From the NCBI RefSeq assembly GCF_014652095.1, contig NZ_BMYD01000001.1:1093466-1157465 (forward strand): 64,000 nt of DNA, read 5' to 3'. The position numbers and the translations under genes are program-made. Below the pieces are notes generated by a model. It was not told where the DNA came from. It made no database searches and saw only the letters and a program-made list of their open reading frames with translations. This DNA is from Cognatilysobacter bugurensis (lineage in GTDB: Bacteria; Pseudomonadota; Gammaproteobacteria; Xanthomonadales; Xanthomonadaceae). Positions 31,038 to 39,356 of the stretch are shown here, in pieces. How positions within the stretch are numbered: position 1 is the first letter of the stretch; the number at the start of each line of letters is the position of its first letter.

Positions 31038-31927
31038 CGACCTACACCTGCCCGATTCATGACCTCGAGTACGAGTGCGACGACGACCTGATCCCGCCGA
31101 CGATTCTCGCCCGGATCGGGACTACCTGCCCGCAATGTTCCGAAGCCCGGCGCGCCGTGTTGGGGCCGCTCGAGCGGGAGTACGAAAGCAAGTGGAGCCG
31201 GTGGAGCGCCTGGCAGAGTTCCAGCGACGTGCCGCGCCTCGGTCGCAACCGCACGCTCGGCAACTGGCGCCCCTGTAACAAGGCCCAGCAAGTCGCGCAC
31301 CGCGCAATTAGCGCCTACGCAGCCAACCTTCGTGCGCATTTGCAGACCGGCAAGGGCCTCACCCTGCTGGGTCCGCCGGGCGTCGGCAAGTCGCACCTTT
31401 GCTACGGGCTGATCGCCGCCGCGTACGAGGCCGGCGTGTACGCCCGATATGTCGTCTGGGGCGACGTGGTGGACAGGACGAAGGCCGCGTTCGGACAGCG
31501 CGACAGCGAAGACGCCCGCCTCGTCGAGAGACTCAAGGGCCTCGACCTGCTCGTGCTCGACGAGATCGGCGTGCGGTCCGGCAGCGATTGGGACCAAGCC
31601 CTGCTCTTCAGCCTGGTCGACTACCGATATCGGCAACAGCGCCCGACGATCGTCGCGTCGAACCTGACCGCGGAAACGCTGGACGGCATCGGCGAGCGCG
31701 CGGCCGACCGGCTCCGTGAGGCGAATGTCACCGTGACCATCCCCGGCGAGAGCCGCCGGGCGGCTGCCGGTGTGGACCGCGATCTCATCGAGGCGCCGCC
31801 CGCCCTGATCGAGCCGGAACCGCCCGTGTTCACCTTCCCGGTCTGCGTGAACGGCGAAGTCGTGGAACGCGAGACCGGTGTGGCGCGCCGCTCCCAGGCG
31901 TTCGCAGGCAGGAGGCGCACCCTGTGA
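31034..31927 (+). CDS. DnaC-like helicase loader ATPase
   Basis: AAA+ ATPase of the DnaC/IstB type; loads the host replicative helicase at an origin. N-terminal Cys/His cluster (CPIHDLEYEC and CPQC) may bind zinc. Walker A GPPGVGKSH at about residue 113, Walker B LLVLDEIG about 172, sensor-like VASNLT. 297 residues. Start overlaps the stop of the O-like gene. An IstB transposition helper is less likely because no transposase is nearby. Confidence 0.88.
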   Translation: MTTYTCPIHDLEYECDDDLIPPTILARIGTTCPQCSEARRAVLGPLEREYESKWSRWSAWQSSSDVPRLGRNRTLGNWRPCNKAQQVAHRAISAYAANLRAHLQTGKGLTLLGPPGVGKSHLCYGLIAAAYEAGVYARYVVWGDVVDRTKAAFGQRDSEDARLVERLKGLDLLVLDEIGVRSGSDWDQALLFSLVDYRYRQQRPTIVASNLTAETLDGIGERAADRLREANVTVTIPGESRRAAAGVDRDLIEAPPALIEPEPPVFTFPVCVNGEVVERETGVARRSQAFAGRRRTL

Positions 31928-32193
31928 CGCACCTCGAGCCAGGTCAGGCGAATGACGGCGCCGCACGGCCCGGCGAGCCCGGTCCCACAGCCCGTCCGCG
32001 GAGCGCACAGCCGGAGCGCTCGGAGGGTTTTCCGAGAACTACGCGCACGCGCGCGAGGGTTTCGCGGAGCAGTACGCCCGCGCGCGCGGGGGGTTTTGTC
32101 AGACCTACACGCGCACGCGCGCGACCTTCGCGCCCAGTACGCGCGCGGGCGCACGCGCGAAGGCCCGAAAAACGGAGTTTTCGGAGCTCCTAA
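31924..32193 (+). CDS. doubtful Arg/Pro-rich small open frame over the repeat array
   Basis: A GTG overlaps the stop of the DnaC-like gene (GTGA), as at other junctions of this operon, and gives 89 residues: MTHLEPGQANDGAARPGEPG and then Arg/Ser/Thr-rich sequence with an 11-residue period imposed by the DNA repeat. It could be a small coupled protein or a by-product of the array. A second frame shows the clearer 11-residue period (EGFAEQYARAR) but has no start. Confidence 0.25.
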   Translation: MTHLEPGQANDGAARPGEPGPTARPRSAQPERSEGFPRTTRTRARVSRSSTPARAGGFVRPTRARARPSRPVRARAHARRPEKRSFRSS

Positions 32194-32480
32194 AGAGCGC
32201 GGGCGGCGGGCGGCGGCTGCCGCGCTCGCGGCTCTCGTCCCGCCATGCGGGCCCGCAACCCCTCGGGGTTTTCTCGGCCCCTAGAAGGCTGCCGGCGGAC
32301 TGCTCGCCTCCGGACAAGGAGTTTCCCGCCGCATCGCGCGCGTACGCGCGCGCGTGCGCGATGCCGGCGGAAACCAAGCAGACGGAGTTTCTTGCGCCAT
32401 CGCGCGCACGCGCACGCGAAGCCTGCGGAAACCCTCGACCCGAGTTTCGCGGCCAAGTGCGCGCGCGCGCGCGCGAGACC
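32020..32480. repeat. array of alternating CG-rich repeats and hairpins
   Basis: A 460-bp stretch with no convincing gene. From 32024 to about 32160 there are four tandem degenerate units; the TAC marking each unit falls at 32040, 32073, 32106 and 32138, i.e. 33, 33 and 32 bp apart. Each unit joins a T-run (GGGTTTT-like) to a tract of alternating purine-pyrimidine (GCGCACGCGCGCG-like). From about 32320 to 32480 similar tracts sit inside imperfect hairpins: GTTTCCCGCCGCATCGCGC pairs with a near-complement ending GGCGGAAAC at 32374, and a second weaker hairpin lies at about 32387-32433. Such tracts can adopt Z-DNA. Confidence 0.8.
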
Positions 32481-32544
32481 CAGCCACTTTTCCAACCCCC
32501 GTCGCAGGCACACCGACCGCCTGCCGGCAGCCAGGAGCCGTTGA

Positions 32545-33380
32545 ATGCCCACTGTGCCCCGCTATGGCGTGCCCGGGGTTCCGGCGCGTGTAACCCCTAA
32601 CGTCCGGATCGACGATTCCGGCGCCCAGCACATGCGCCAAGCCGGCACGGCAATCGCCAGCGGCCTGCAGGACATGGCCGGCGTCGCCTCGCAGATCGCC
32701 CGACACCAGCAGGACAAGGCGAACACGGCGCTACAGATGCGCGTGGAGAACGACCTCGCGACGATCCAGAACACGCTCCTGCAGGACCCCGAACGCGGCG
32801 CATTCGCCCGACAGGGCGAGAACGGCTTCGGGCTCGAGAAGCAGGTGTTGCCAGAGTGGGACAAACAGGTGTCGACGATCGTGCGCCGCCTGCCGAACCA
32901 CCTGCAGCCTTGGGGCCAACAGCAGGCGAGCCAGCGCCGCCAGCTGGCCGAGAAACAGCTCATGCGGCACTCGCTGCAGCAGGGCGATTCGGTGCTGGTC
33001 CAGCAGAGTGAGGCGCTGCAGAAGAACGCCCGCAACGCGGCTGCGCTCAACTATTGGGATCCCGAACGGGTCGACCACGAGATCGCCCGCGGCATGGTCG
33101 CCATCGACCGCGTGCTCGACCTGCAGGGCGCGGATGCCATCACCCGGCAGGCCAAGCGCGCGGAGTACGCCTCCGCAACGCAGCGGCAGGTGCTCGAGCG
33201 CGTGCTGCTCGACGATCCGATGCAGGCCCGCAACGCCTTGGGCAGGTCCGCGAGCGCCTGACAGCGTCAGACCAGATGGCGCTCGACGAGCAGCTTCAGG
33301 TGATCGAGCAGGACCTGCAGGGCGATCTGGACGCCGACTGGGCCCAACACAGGACGTGTCTTCACGGCGACGGGCTATGA
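32545..33380 (+). pseudogene. frameshifted phage internal virion-type protein, C-terminus lost
   Basis: MPTVPRYGVPGVPARVTPNV begins a Gln/Ala-rich helical protein resembling N-termini of large podovirus/tail-associated virion proteins that usually carry a transglycosylase domain. The first frame ends at 33261, but the next frame continues naturally from about 33240 (GQVRERLTASDQMALDEQLQ) to 33380. Adding one G in the run at 33240-33242 restores one frame, so a one-base deletion is likely. Even joined, it lacks the long C-terminal part. A relic of a phage ancestor. Confidence 0.65.
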
Positions 33381-33560
33381 CACCGCGCTAGACCGGGGCG
33401 GTATCAGAAGCCCCGTCACGTGTCACCAGCCTCAGAATCCAGCCGCTGTCACATTCCTAAACTGGTAAGAAACTCGACCGGAAGCAGCCTTGCCTGAATA
33501 GGAGTCCGGTCTTTACATTTTCTTCACGGGGAAGTGAGCAGCAGGCGGGGTTCAGGGAAG

Positions 33561-34820
33561 ATGTCGCAGCTGTTTCGCAAGGAAGCGCTCGAGGCTAAGC
33601 GCACGAGTTGGCTGGGAGGAATCTCCCTCGCGCAGCCTGTGCGCTTCTGGGTGCTCACGAGCGCGGCTGTTACCGTCGCTTTGGCCGTGGGTCTCTTCCT
33701 CGTGCTCGCCACCTACACACGGCGCTCGCGCGTCGTCGGCCAACTCGTACCCTCCCATGGTCTTGCAACTGTCCTGGCGCCTGCAACGGGCGTCGTCAGC
33801 CGTCTTCACGTTCCAGAAGGTGGAACAGTCACGGCGGGAGAGGTCTTGGCCGTGATTACGGTTCCACGAGCGACAGTGGCAGGTGGCGACACCGCCTCGG
33901 CGCTCGAAGAGCGGCTGCAACGCAGGCAGGCGGGACTGCAGGACGGACAAAATGCGCAGAAGCAACTGCTGTCTGCTCAAGAGACTGGCCTCGCAAGCCA
34001 ACTGGCGACGGCCCAGTGGGAACTTACGCAGATAAAAGCCGAGATCGCCACGCGTGAGGAGCAGGTGCGCCTCGCGAACGAGACGCTTGGACGGCTGCGT
34101 CAGCTGCAGGCCGACGAGTACGTCAGCGTGTTGCAGGTCAAGCAGCAGGAATCCAGTGCGCTGGAACAGGTTAGTGCGATGCAGGCGTTGCAGCGCCAGG
34201 CGATTGAAACGCGCCGGACGATCGTGCAGCTGCAACAGGCCATGCAGGAACTGCCGGGCCAGCGCCAAGCTGCGGCTGCCTTGTTCCAGCGCGATCTGGC
34301 CACCCTGGAGCAGGAGCGACTCGAAACCGAAGCACGCGGCGCGCTGACTATCAATGCACCCGTGGCAGGCGTGGTAGCGACTCTGCTCGCCAAACCGGGA
34401 CAGTCCATTCAGGCGGGTCAACCGCTCCTGACGGTGCTGCCCGACGACAGCAAGCTTGAGGCTGACTTGCTGGTCCCGAGTCGCGCGATTGGCTTCGTAG
34501 CGCCGAATGATCGCGTTCTGCTGCGCTACCAAGCCTATCCATATCAGAAGTTTGGCCATCACCTAGGGCGCGTGGTTCGCATCAGCCGAAGTGCGCTGTC
34601 GCCGTCCGAGTCCACCACCTTGCTTGGCGCGCAGGCTGGCGAACCGTTCTACCGCGTCACGGTCGCGCTCGCGCAGCAGACCGTGACTGCGTATGGCACG
34701 CAGGAATCTTTGAGACCCGGCATGTTGCTGGACGCCGACATCCTCGGCGAACGGCGACGCTTGGTTGAATGGATATTCGAACCACTTTATTCGCTTAGCG
34801 GGATGGTAGGCGATGGTTGA
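33561..34820 (+). CDS. HlyD-family membrane fusion protein of the bacteriocin exporter
   Basis: Periplasmic adaptor linking the ABC exporter to an outer-membrane channel (a TolC-type partner is not encoded here). Cytoplasmic N-terminus, one membrane helix at about residues 26-45 (VLTSAAVTVALAVGLFLVLA), lipoyl-like half (GVVSRLHVPEGGTVTAGEV), a long coiled-coil region rich in Gln/Glu, the second lipoyl half (APVAGVVATLLAKPGQSIQ), and a beta-barrel. It resembles CvaA of the colicin V system. 419 residues from ATG 33561; a GTG at 33534 is also possible. A hairpin (GGCGAT / ATCGCC, then TTGTTT) spans the stop codon at 34809-34835 and may reduce read-through. Confidence 0.9.
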   Translation: MSQLFRKEALEAKRTSWLGGISLAQPVRFWVLTSAAVTVALAVGLFLVLATYTRRSRVVGQLVPSHGLATVLAPATGVVSRLHVPEGGTVTAGEVLAVITVPRATVAGGDTASALEERLQRRQAGLQDGQNAQKQLLSAQETGLASQLATAQWELTQIKAEIATREEQVRLANETLGRLRQLQADEYVSVLQVKQQESSALEQVSAMQALQRQAIETRRTIVQLQQAMQELPGQRQAAAALFQRDLATLEQERLETEARGALTINAPVAGVVATLLAKPGQSIQAGQPLLTVLPDDSKLEADLLVPSRAIGFVAPNDRVLLRYQAYPYQKFGHHLGRVVRISRSALSPSESTTLLGAQAGEPFYRVTVALAQQTVTAYGTQESLRPGMLLDADILGERRRLVEWIFEPLYSLSGMVGDG

Positions 34821-34915
34821 GCTATCGCCTTGTTTCGACAGCACATGAAATTGCCAGGTGGAATCCTGGAACCCACGACGCAGGGGAGCTGCGTTACACA
34901 GAAAGGATTAATAAC

Positions 34916-35107
34916 GTGCGTGAATTGAACATCAATGAAGTCGCAGTTGTAGATGGCGGCATCTCCGGTTATGAGGGTTCGGGCGCAGTACTGTCGGTGC
35001 TGGGGACCGGCGCCCTGATGGCTGGCGGGGCCATTAGTGCGCCGGTTATCGCCGTCGCTGTCGGCGTGGCGGCGGGTCTGGCGATCGCTCAGTTCCTTGC
35101 TGAGTGA
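34916..35107 (+). CDS. double-glycine-leader bacteriocin (class II microcin-like) precursor
   Basis: 63 residues from GTG 34916, with AAAGGA eight bases upstream. The first 15 residues, MRELNINEVAVVDGG, form a typical double-glycine leader for C39-peptidase exporters. The 48-residue core, starting ISGYEGSGAVLSVLG and ending AIAQFLAE, is small-residue-rich and strongly hydrophobic, has a GVAAG (GxxxG) motif and no cysteine, like pore-forming unmodified bacteriocins of the colicin V type. It lies between its adaptor gene and the exporter. No separate immunity gene is recognised; the rhomboid gene downstream is a candidate. Confidence 0.85.
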   Translation: MRELNINEVAVVDGGISGYEGSGAVLSVLGTGALMAGGAISAPVIAVAVGVAAGLAIAQFLAE

Positions 35108-35122
35108 TCCATAAGTAACACC

Positions 35123-35158
35123 GCTCTTGCTGCGCGCTCTAGGGCGCGCAGCAAGAGC
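35123..35158 (+). terminator. very stable hairpin between bacteriocin and rhomboid genes
   Basis: Perfect 15-bp stem GCTCTTGCTGCGCGC / GCGCGCAGCAAGAGC with a six-base loop, 15 bp after the bacteriocin stop. No T tract follows, so it may be a partial terminator or an RNA-stabilising processing signal raising precursor mRNA relative to the downstream genes. Confidence 0.6.
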
Positions 35159-35203
35159 CATAAGTGATAGCTTGCGGCACGTAGAAACATCAAGGCCAGG
35201 AAA

Positions 35204-36214
35204 GTGTCGGAAACAAGTGAGTGGCGGGACGTCAACACGTTGCCTCCTAAAATTGGCCACGAGTGGTCGATTTTCAAGAGCGGGCGTCAAGTCAACGCCA
35301 CCCGCGACGAAGTAACGTCTGAGGTCTCTAAATGGTTACCTGCCAATCCGTTGTTGGTTGGCGAGCCTGAATCTTCGAAGTTTTTGCCGCCGATCTTGGT
35401 GCCGCAATTTGAAGACTTGGTACTCCGTACGATACGCAACAACTTTCGAAACCTTGCGGTTGCGTTCGCTGCGTGCGCGATCGCATTCCTCGGAGTTTCG
35501 CTTCTTCGCCCGAGCTCAAAGGCATTGCCCTTCGGCCTCATAATGACCATGTTGACTACGACGCTTGTCGTCGACTACCTGTTCGCACTGCGACATCGCG
35601 CGGGTGTAGCCGAGAGGGCGCTTTTCTTCTACTGGTTGAAGGCCAGCTCCCGGGCTAGGCGCGGGATTCGTCTTTGGGCGCTGATTAGCTTGGCAGTCGG
35701 ACTGCTGCAGTGGGGGCTACAATCAAGTCTCGGCGGGATTGACCCGGTGTTCCGAGAATACGGAGTCATGTACTCCGCAGTGGAAAATGGGGAGTATTGG
35801 AGGCTATTGGCCGGCCCTTATCTTCACTATTCTCTAGTGCACTATTTTAACAATGTGGCGCTTCTATTGTTCGCCGGATCGTTAACTTATGCGTTATTTG
35901 GTGGCTCCACACTGGCTGTGTTCGCCCTTGGCAATACGGTTTCCGCGCTAGCCCAGATGGCGTTGGGAGGCCGGGTGTTTGATAACTACGCCGGAGTGTC
36001 GGGCGGCGTATACACACTTTTAGGAGTTTTTATAGCGGCCGGACTTGTAAACAGGCGCTTGCTTCCGAAGGGCTTCTGGTGGCTTAGCGTCAACTTGACC
36101 CTTCTGGGGGTCCTGAGTTCGGAGATTCTGTCACCGAATGCCGCTACGGTTTCTCATCTGTGCGGACTTCTTTTAGGATGCTTAGCAGGAATTTATTATG
36201 GCAACAGGTCCTAG
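35204..36214 (+). CDS. rhomboid-family intramembrane serine protease in the bacteriocin cassette
   Basis: 336 residues. The first 80 or so are soluble; two hydrophobic segments follow (about 83-100 and 110-130), then the six-helix rhomboid core. Catalytic Ser266 lies in AGVSGGVYTLLG and catalytic His318 in VSHLCGLLLG. Oxyanion-type residues His208, His213 and Asn217 (LHYSLVHYFNNV) have GlpG-like spacing, so the enzyme looks active. GTG 35204 is the likely start. Base composition is low in GC. It sits between a bacteriocin precursor and its exporter; possible roles are immunity, peptide trimming or exporter quality control, all inferred. Confidence 0.88.
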   Translation: MSETSEWRDVNTLPPKIGHEWSIFKSGRQVNATRDEVTSEVSKWLPANPLLVGEPESSKFLPPILVPQFEDLVLRTIRNNFRNLAVAFAACAIAFLGVSLLRPSSKALPFGLIMTMLTTTLVVDYLFALRHRAGVAERALFFYWLKASSRARRGIRLWALISLAVGLLQWGLQSSLGGIDPVFREYGVMYSAVENGEYWRLLAGPYLHYSLVHYFNNVALLLFAGSLTYALFGGSTLAVFALGNTVSALAQMALGGRVFDNYAGVSGGVYTLLGVFIAAGLVNRRLLPKGFWWLSVNLTLLGVLSSEILSPNAATVSHLCGLLLGCLAGIYYGNRS

Positions 36215-36253
36215 ACGATATCGGTACGGACAGACGCTTATAGGTAGGACCGA

Positions 36254-38386
36254 GTGAAGCCACTATTGTCACGGCAATCCGAGGCCGCCGAGTGCGGCCT
36301 TGCCTGTCTAGCGATGGTAGCTAGCGCTAACGGCATGCATATTGGCTTGCCCGAGATGCGTCGCCGCTTTCCAATGTCACTCAAGGGTGCAAAGCTTGGG
36401 CACCTGATCCACATCGCCCAGCAGCTGGACTTTCAGGCGCGACCACTGCGGCTTGAGGTAAACGATCTTTCCAAGCTCAAGCTGCCCTGCATCCTGCACT
36501 GGGATTTCAATCACTTCGTCGTGTTGACGAAGGTAGGGCGAGCTAAGGTCGCCCTCCTTGATCCGGCCTTCGGCGAGCGGCAGCTCACCTTGGACGAGCT
36601 GTCTAAACACTTTACCGGTGTGGCGTTGGAACTTGCGCCGATGGCGGAGTTCAAGCCCGAAAAGGTAGCGCCATCAGTAACGGCTCGCCAGCTGACCGGC
36701 CCGGTTAGCGGCCTACGGCGCGCGCTGACGCAAATCCTGCTGCTTTCGGTTGCGCTGCAGGTGTTTGTGGTGCTCGCACCTTTCTTCATGCAGTGGGTCG
36801 TCGATCAGGTATTGATCTCGGCGGATCGCGACCTATTGGCTGTGTTGGCGCTCGGATTTGGGCTCGCCCTGGTATTGCAGATCGGTATCGGTCTGCTGCG
36901 CGGGTGGTCGGTGGTCTACCTGTCCTCGCGCCTTGGGCTGCAGTGGATGGGCAACGTGTTTGCCCATCTCTTGCGACTTCCGCTCGACTTTTTCGAGAAA
37001 CGCCACCTCGGCGACATAACCTCGCGCATGGGGTCCGTACAGGCGATCCAGCGCACGCTGACTACGAGCTTTGTCGAGGCACTCATCGATGGGCTGATGG
37101 CGGCGGTCACGCTTGGGCTGATGCTGGTCTACAGCTGGAAGCTGGCGTTGGTTACCTTGCTGGCGGTGGCCCTGTACCTCCTTCTGCGAACCGCGGCATA
37201 TCATCCCTTTCGCAATCGGACTGAACAGCAGCTAGTGGCTGCCGCGAAACAGCAAAGTCACCTGCTCGAGTCGCTTCGCGGCATGCAGAGCGTCAAGGTC
37301 GCCGGGCAGGAATCGCAACGGCGCTCCACCTACGACAATCTGATGGTCGACACGGTTAACCAAGACGTTCGGCTGGCGCGAATGGGGCTGGGCTTTACTA
37401 CTGTCAGTCAGCTTGTCTTCGGCGTCGAACGTATCGCGGTCATCTGGATCGGTGCGCTGCTGACCCTTCAGAATGTTTTTTCCGTAGGCATGCTGATCGC
37501 CTACTTGGCTTACAAGGACCAGTTCGCCCAGCGCATGAGCGCTCTAATCGACAAGTGGATGGAGTTCCGTATGTTGCGCCTCCACGGCGAACGACTAGCC
37601 GATATCGTCCTGACGGCACCGGAAGACGTGGATGGCCTGCCTGAAGCGCCGACGCCGGCCGGTACCCGCATCGAGGTCGAGAAGCTTTCTTTCCGCTACG
37701 CCGATGGCGAACCCTGGGTGCTGAAGGACTGCAGCTTTACCGTGGATCAGGGCGAGTCGGTGGCAGTAATCGGCGCATCAGGTTGTGGCAAGACCACCTT
37801 GGTTAAGCTGATGCTTGGTCTGCTCGTGCCCACCGAAGGCATTATCCGCATCGGCGGCCACGATTTGCGCAAGCTCGGGCCACGTAACATGCGCTCCATG
37901 GTCGGCGCAGTAATGCAGGACGATCAGCTATTCGCTGGCAGCGTGGGAGACAACATAAGCTTCTTTGACCCAGAGCATGATCAGGCTCGAATCGAAGCTG
38001 CTGCGCGGCTGGCTGCGGCGCACGATGAGATCATTGCCATGCCTATGGGCTATCACAGCCTAATTGGCGACATGGGGAGCTCGCTTTCGGGCGGACAGAA
38101 GCAACGCGTGATCTTGGCGCGCGCCCTGTACCGCAACCCAAAACTGCTTTTCCTCGACGAGGCCACTAGCCACCTCGACGTGACGAAGGAGCGACTGGTA
38201 AACGAAGCCGTCAAGCAGCTCGAGCTGACGAAGGTGATTGTTGCCCATCGTCCTGAGACCATCGCGAGCGCCGATCGCGTGCTTGTTATGGATGGCGGGC
38301 GCATCGTTCAAGAGCTCCGTCCTCAACAGGCACATGCGCAGGCTAGCGCCGTGGAGCGGGCCGAAGCCGTAGCGGTTCCTGCCTAA
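36254..38386 (+). CDS. C39-peptidase-containing bacteriocin ABC exporter
   Basis: Cuts the double-glycine leader and exports the peptide. N-terminal C39 domain: Gln8 (oxyanion), Cys14 in SEAAECGLACLAM, His87 in FNHFVVL and Asp103 in LLDPAFG, all catalytic residues present. Then six membrane helices, and an ATPase with Walker A GASGCGKTT (about 506), signature LSGGQKQR, Walker B LLFLDEA and H-loop IVAHRPET. 710 residues, normal for CvaB-like proteins. GTG 36254 with AGGA just upstream, 39 bp after the rhomboid gene. Ends in an Ala/Gln/Glu-rich tail. Confidence 0.95.
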   Translation: MKPLLSRQSEAAECGLACLAMVASANGMHIGLPEMRRRFPMSLKGAKLGHLIHIAQQLDFQARPLRLEVNDLSKLKLPCILHWDFNHFVVLTKVGRAKVALLDPAFGERQLTLDELSKHFTGVALELAPMAEFKPEKVAPSVTARQLTGPVSGLRRALTQILLLSVALQVFVVLAPFFMQWVVDQVLISADRDLLAVLALGFGLALVLQIGIGLLRGWSVVYLSSRLGLQWMGNVFAHLLRLPLDFFEKRHLGDITSRMGSVQAIQRTLTTSFVEALIDGLMAAVTLGLMLVYSWKLALVTLLAVALYLLLRTAAYHPFRNRTEQQLVAAAKQQSHLLESLRGMQSVKVAGQESQRRSTYDNLMVDTVNQDVRLARMGLGFTTVSQLVFGVERIAVIWIGALLTLQNVFSVGMLIAYLAYKDQFAQRMSALIDKWMEFRMLRLHGERLADIVLTAPEDVDGLPEAPTPAGTRIEVEKLSFRYADGEPWVLKDCSFTVDQGESVAVIGASGCGKTTLVKLMLGLLVPTEGIIRIGGHDLRKLGPRNMRSMVGAVMQDDQLFAGSVGDNISFFDPEHDQARIEAAARLAAAHDEIIAMPMGYHSLIGDMGSSLSGGQKQRVILARALYRNPKLLFLDEATSHLDVTKERLVNEAVKQLELTKVIVAHRPETIASADRVLVMDGGRIVQELRPQQAHAQASAVERAEAVAVPA

Positions 38387-38615
38387 TCGATCAGTGGGAC
38401 GCCCCGGACGCCAAGCACTGCGCGGCCGACTCGTCGGTGACGTCCGTGTCCCTGTCGGTAGGGGCCGGGCGTCCGGGGCGAGACCAGATTGACGTACACG
38501 CCAGACGTGCTCCATCAGGGCACAGCGCAGAGGCAAGTAGGACTTTTCCTACGCTGCTCGCCTGCCAGCCCAGCTGGCGCCTCGGCAAGACTCTGAGCGC
38601 GACAGGGGAGTTCCC

Positions 38616-39017
38616 ATGCGTCCATTCGTTCTTACGGTGAGCGGCGCAATGCTGCTCTACACCGGCCTTGCCCACGGGCAGGTGGTCTACAAGTGCGTGG
38701 AGAAGGGCAAGCCGACGAGCTTCCAGACCTCGCCCTGCCCCGCCTCTGCTAAGGTCGCCGACATCAAAGGCTTTGTGCCCGACCGTGAGCTGACGTGGCA
38801 GGAAAAGCGGCAGCGCGAGGCCCAGTGGGCTACCAGGCAGCAGCAACACGCGGCGGCGGCGGCGAACATCCCGATCCCGACAGTGACACCGTCAGCGCGG
38901 AGTACGTGCGAGCTGGCGCGTTCGCAGCGTGAACAGTGGGAACGTTCAGCAGGACTCAAGCGGTCATACGACAGCGTACGCGCCTGGAACGACCGGGTCG
39001 CACGGGCCTGTAACTGA
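38616..39017 (+). CDS. secreted DUF4124-type protein
   Basis: 133 residues. Signal peptide MRPFVLTVSGAMLLYTGLAH, then VYKCVEKGKPTSFQTSPCP, the short Cys-bracketed DUF4124 motif common in Xanthomonadales, then a Gln/Ala/Arg-rich tail with two more Cys. GGGGAG ribosome-binding site before ATG 38616. The function of this family is unknown. The 230 bp upstream of it hold no recognised feature. Confidence 0.75.
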   Translation: MRPFVLTVSGAMLLYTGLAHGQVVYKCVEKGKPTSFQTSPCPASAKVADIKGFVPDRELTWQEKRQREAQWATRQQQHAAAAANIPIPTVTPSARSTCELARSQREQWERSAGLKRSYDSVRAWNDRVARACN

Positions 39018-39038
39018 TATGGCGTCAGAGGTGACAGC

Positions 39039-39313
39039 TCAGAACTGCTCCTCGAACTCGCTCGGCCGGTCCGGCCTGCCCTTCCCGTAGGGTACGTACA
39101 GCTCCCGAAGCTCGGCTTCCCATTTCCGCTTCCACGCCTCGACGGAGCGCCAGCCGGCGTGCTCGGCGGCGGCGAACTCATGGCGCAGCAGGCGCGGGAT
39201 GTTCGGGTGCAGGTGACCCGCGCCCCGCCCTCCATGCAGACCACGGTCGCGACGAACCTTCGCCCGTAGGCGAGGCCGGGACCGGTCAACCAGGGGAGCC
39301 ATTGGAATCGCAT
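39039..39313 (-). pseudogene. frameshifted small gene, peptidase-like N-terminus
   Basis: ATG 39313 opens MRFQWLPWLTGPGLAYGRRF, but that frame turns into Ser/Pro nonsense. The adjacent frame, from about 39215 down, reads HPNIPRLLRHEFAAAEHAGW and ends PSEFEEQF at 39039. The two join in the GC run near 39220-39230 with a one-base change; the total length is not a multiple of three. The layout (LPG-GLA segment, then a HE-containing helix) recalls small HExxH proteins, but the second His is missing. Low certainty. Confidence 0.35.
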
Positions 39314-39356
39314 GCCCGGAAGTATCCGGGCACGCGTTTCAACAGCTGATCCGGCG

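Noticed and set aside
31034-31927. IstB helper of an IS21 insertion sequence
   Set aside because: No istA transposase or terminal inverted repeats; the gene is coupled to an O-like initiator instead.
32020-32480. CRISPR array
   Set aside because: Units are degenerate, contiguous and without unique spacers, and no cas genes lie nearby.
33534-33560. GTG at 33534 as start of the HlyD-type gene
   Set aside because: Adds nine non-conserved residues; ATG 33561 gives the usual MSQLFRKEALEA start. It cannot be fully excluded.
35204-36214. Rhombosortase acting on GlyGly-CTERM proteins
   Set aside because: The protein is longer, with extra N-terminal segments, and no GlyGly-CTERM tail (Gly-Gly, helix, basic end) was found in this window.
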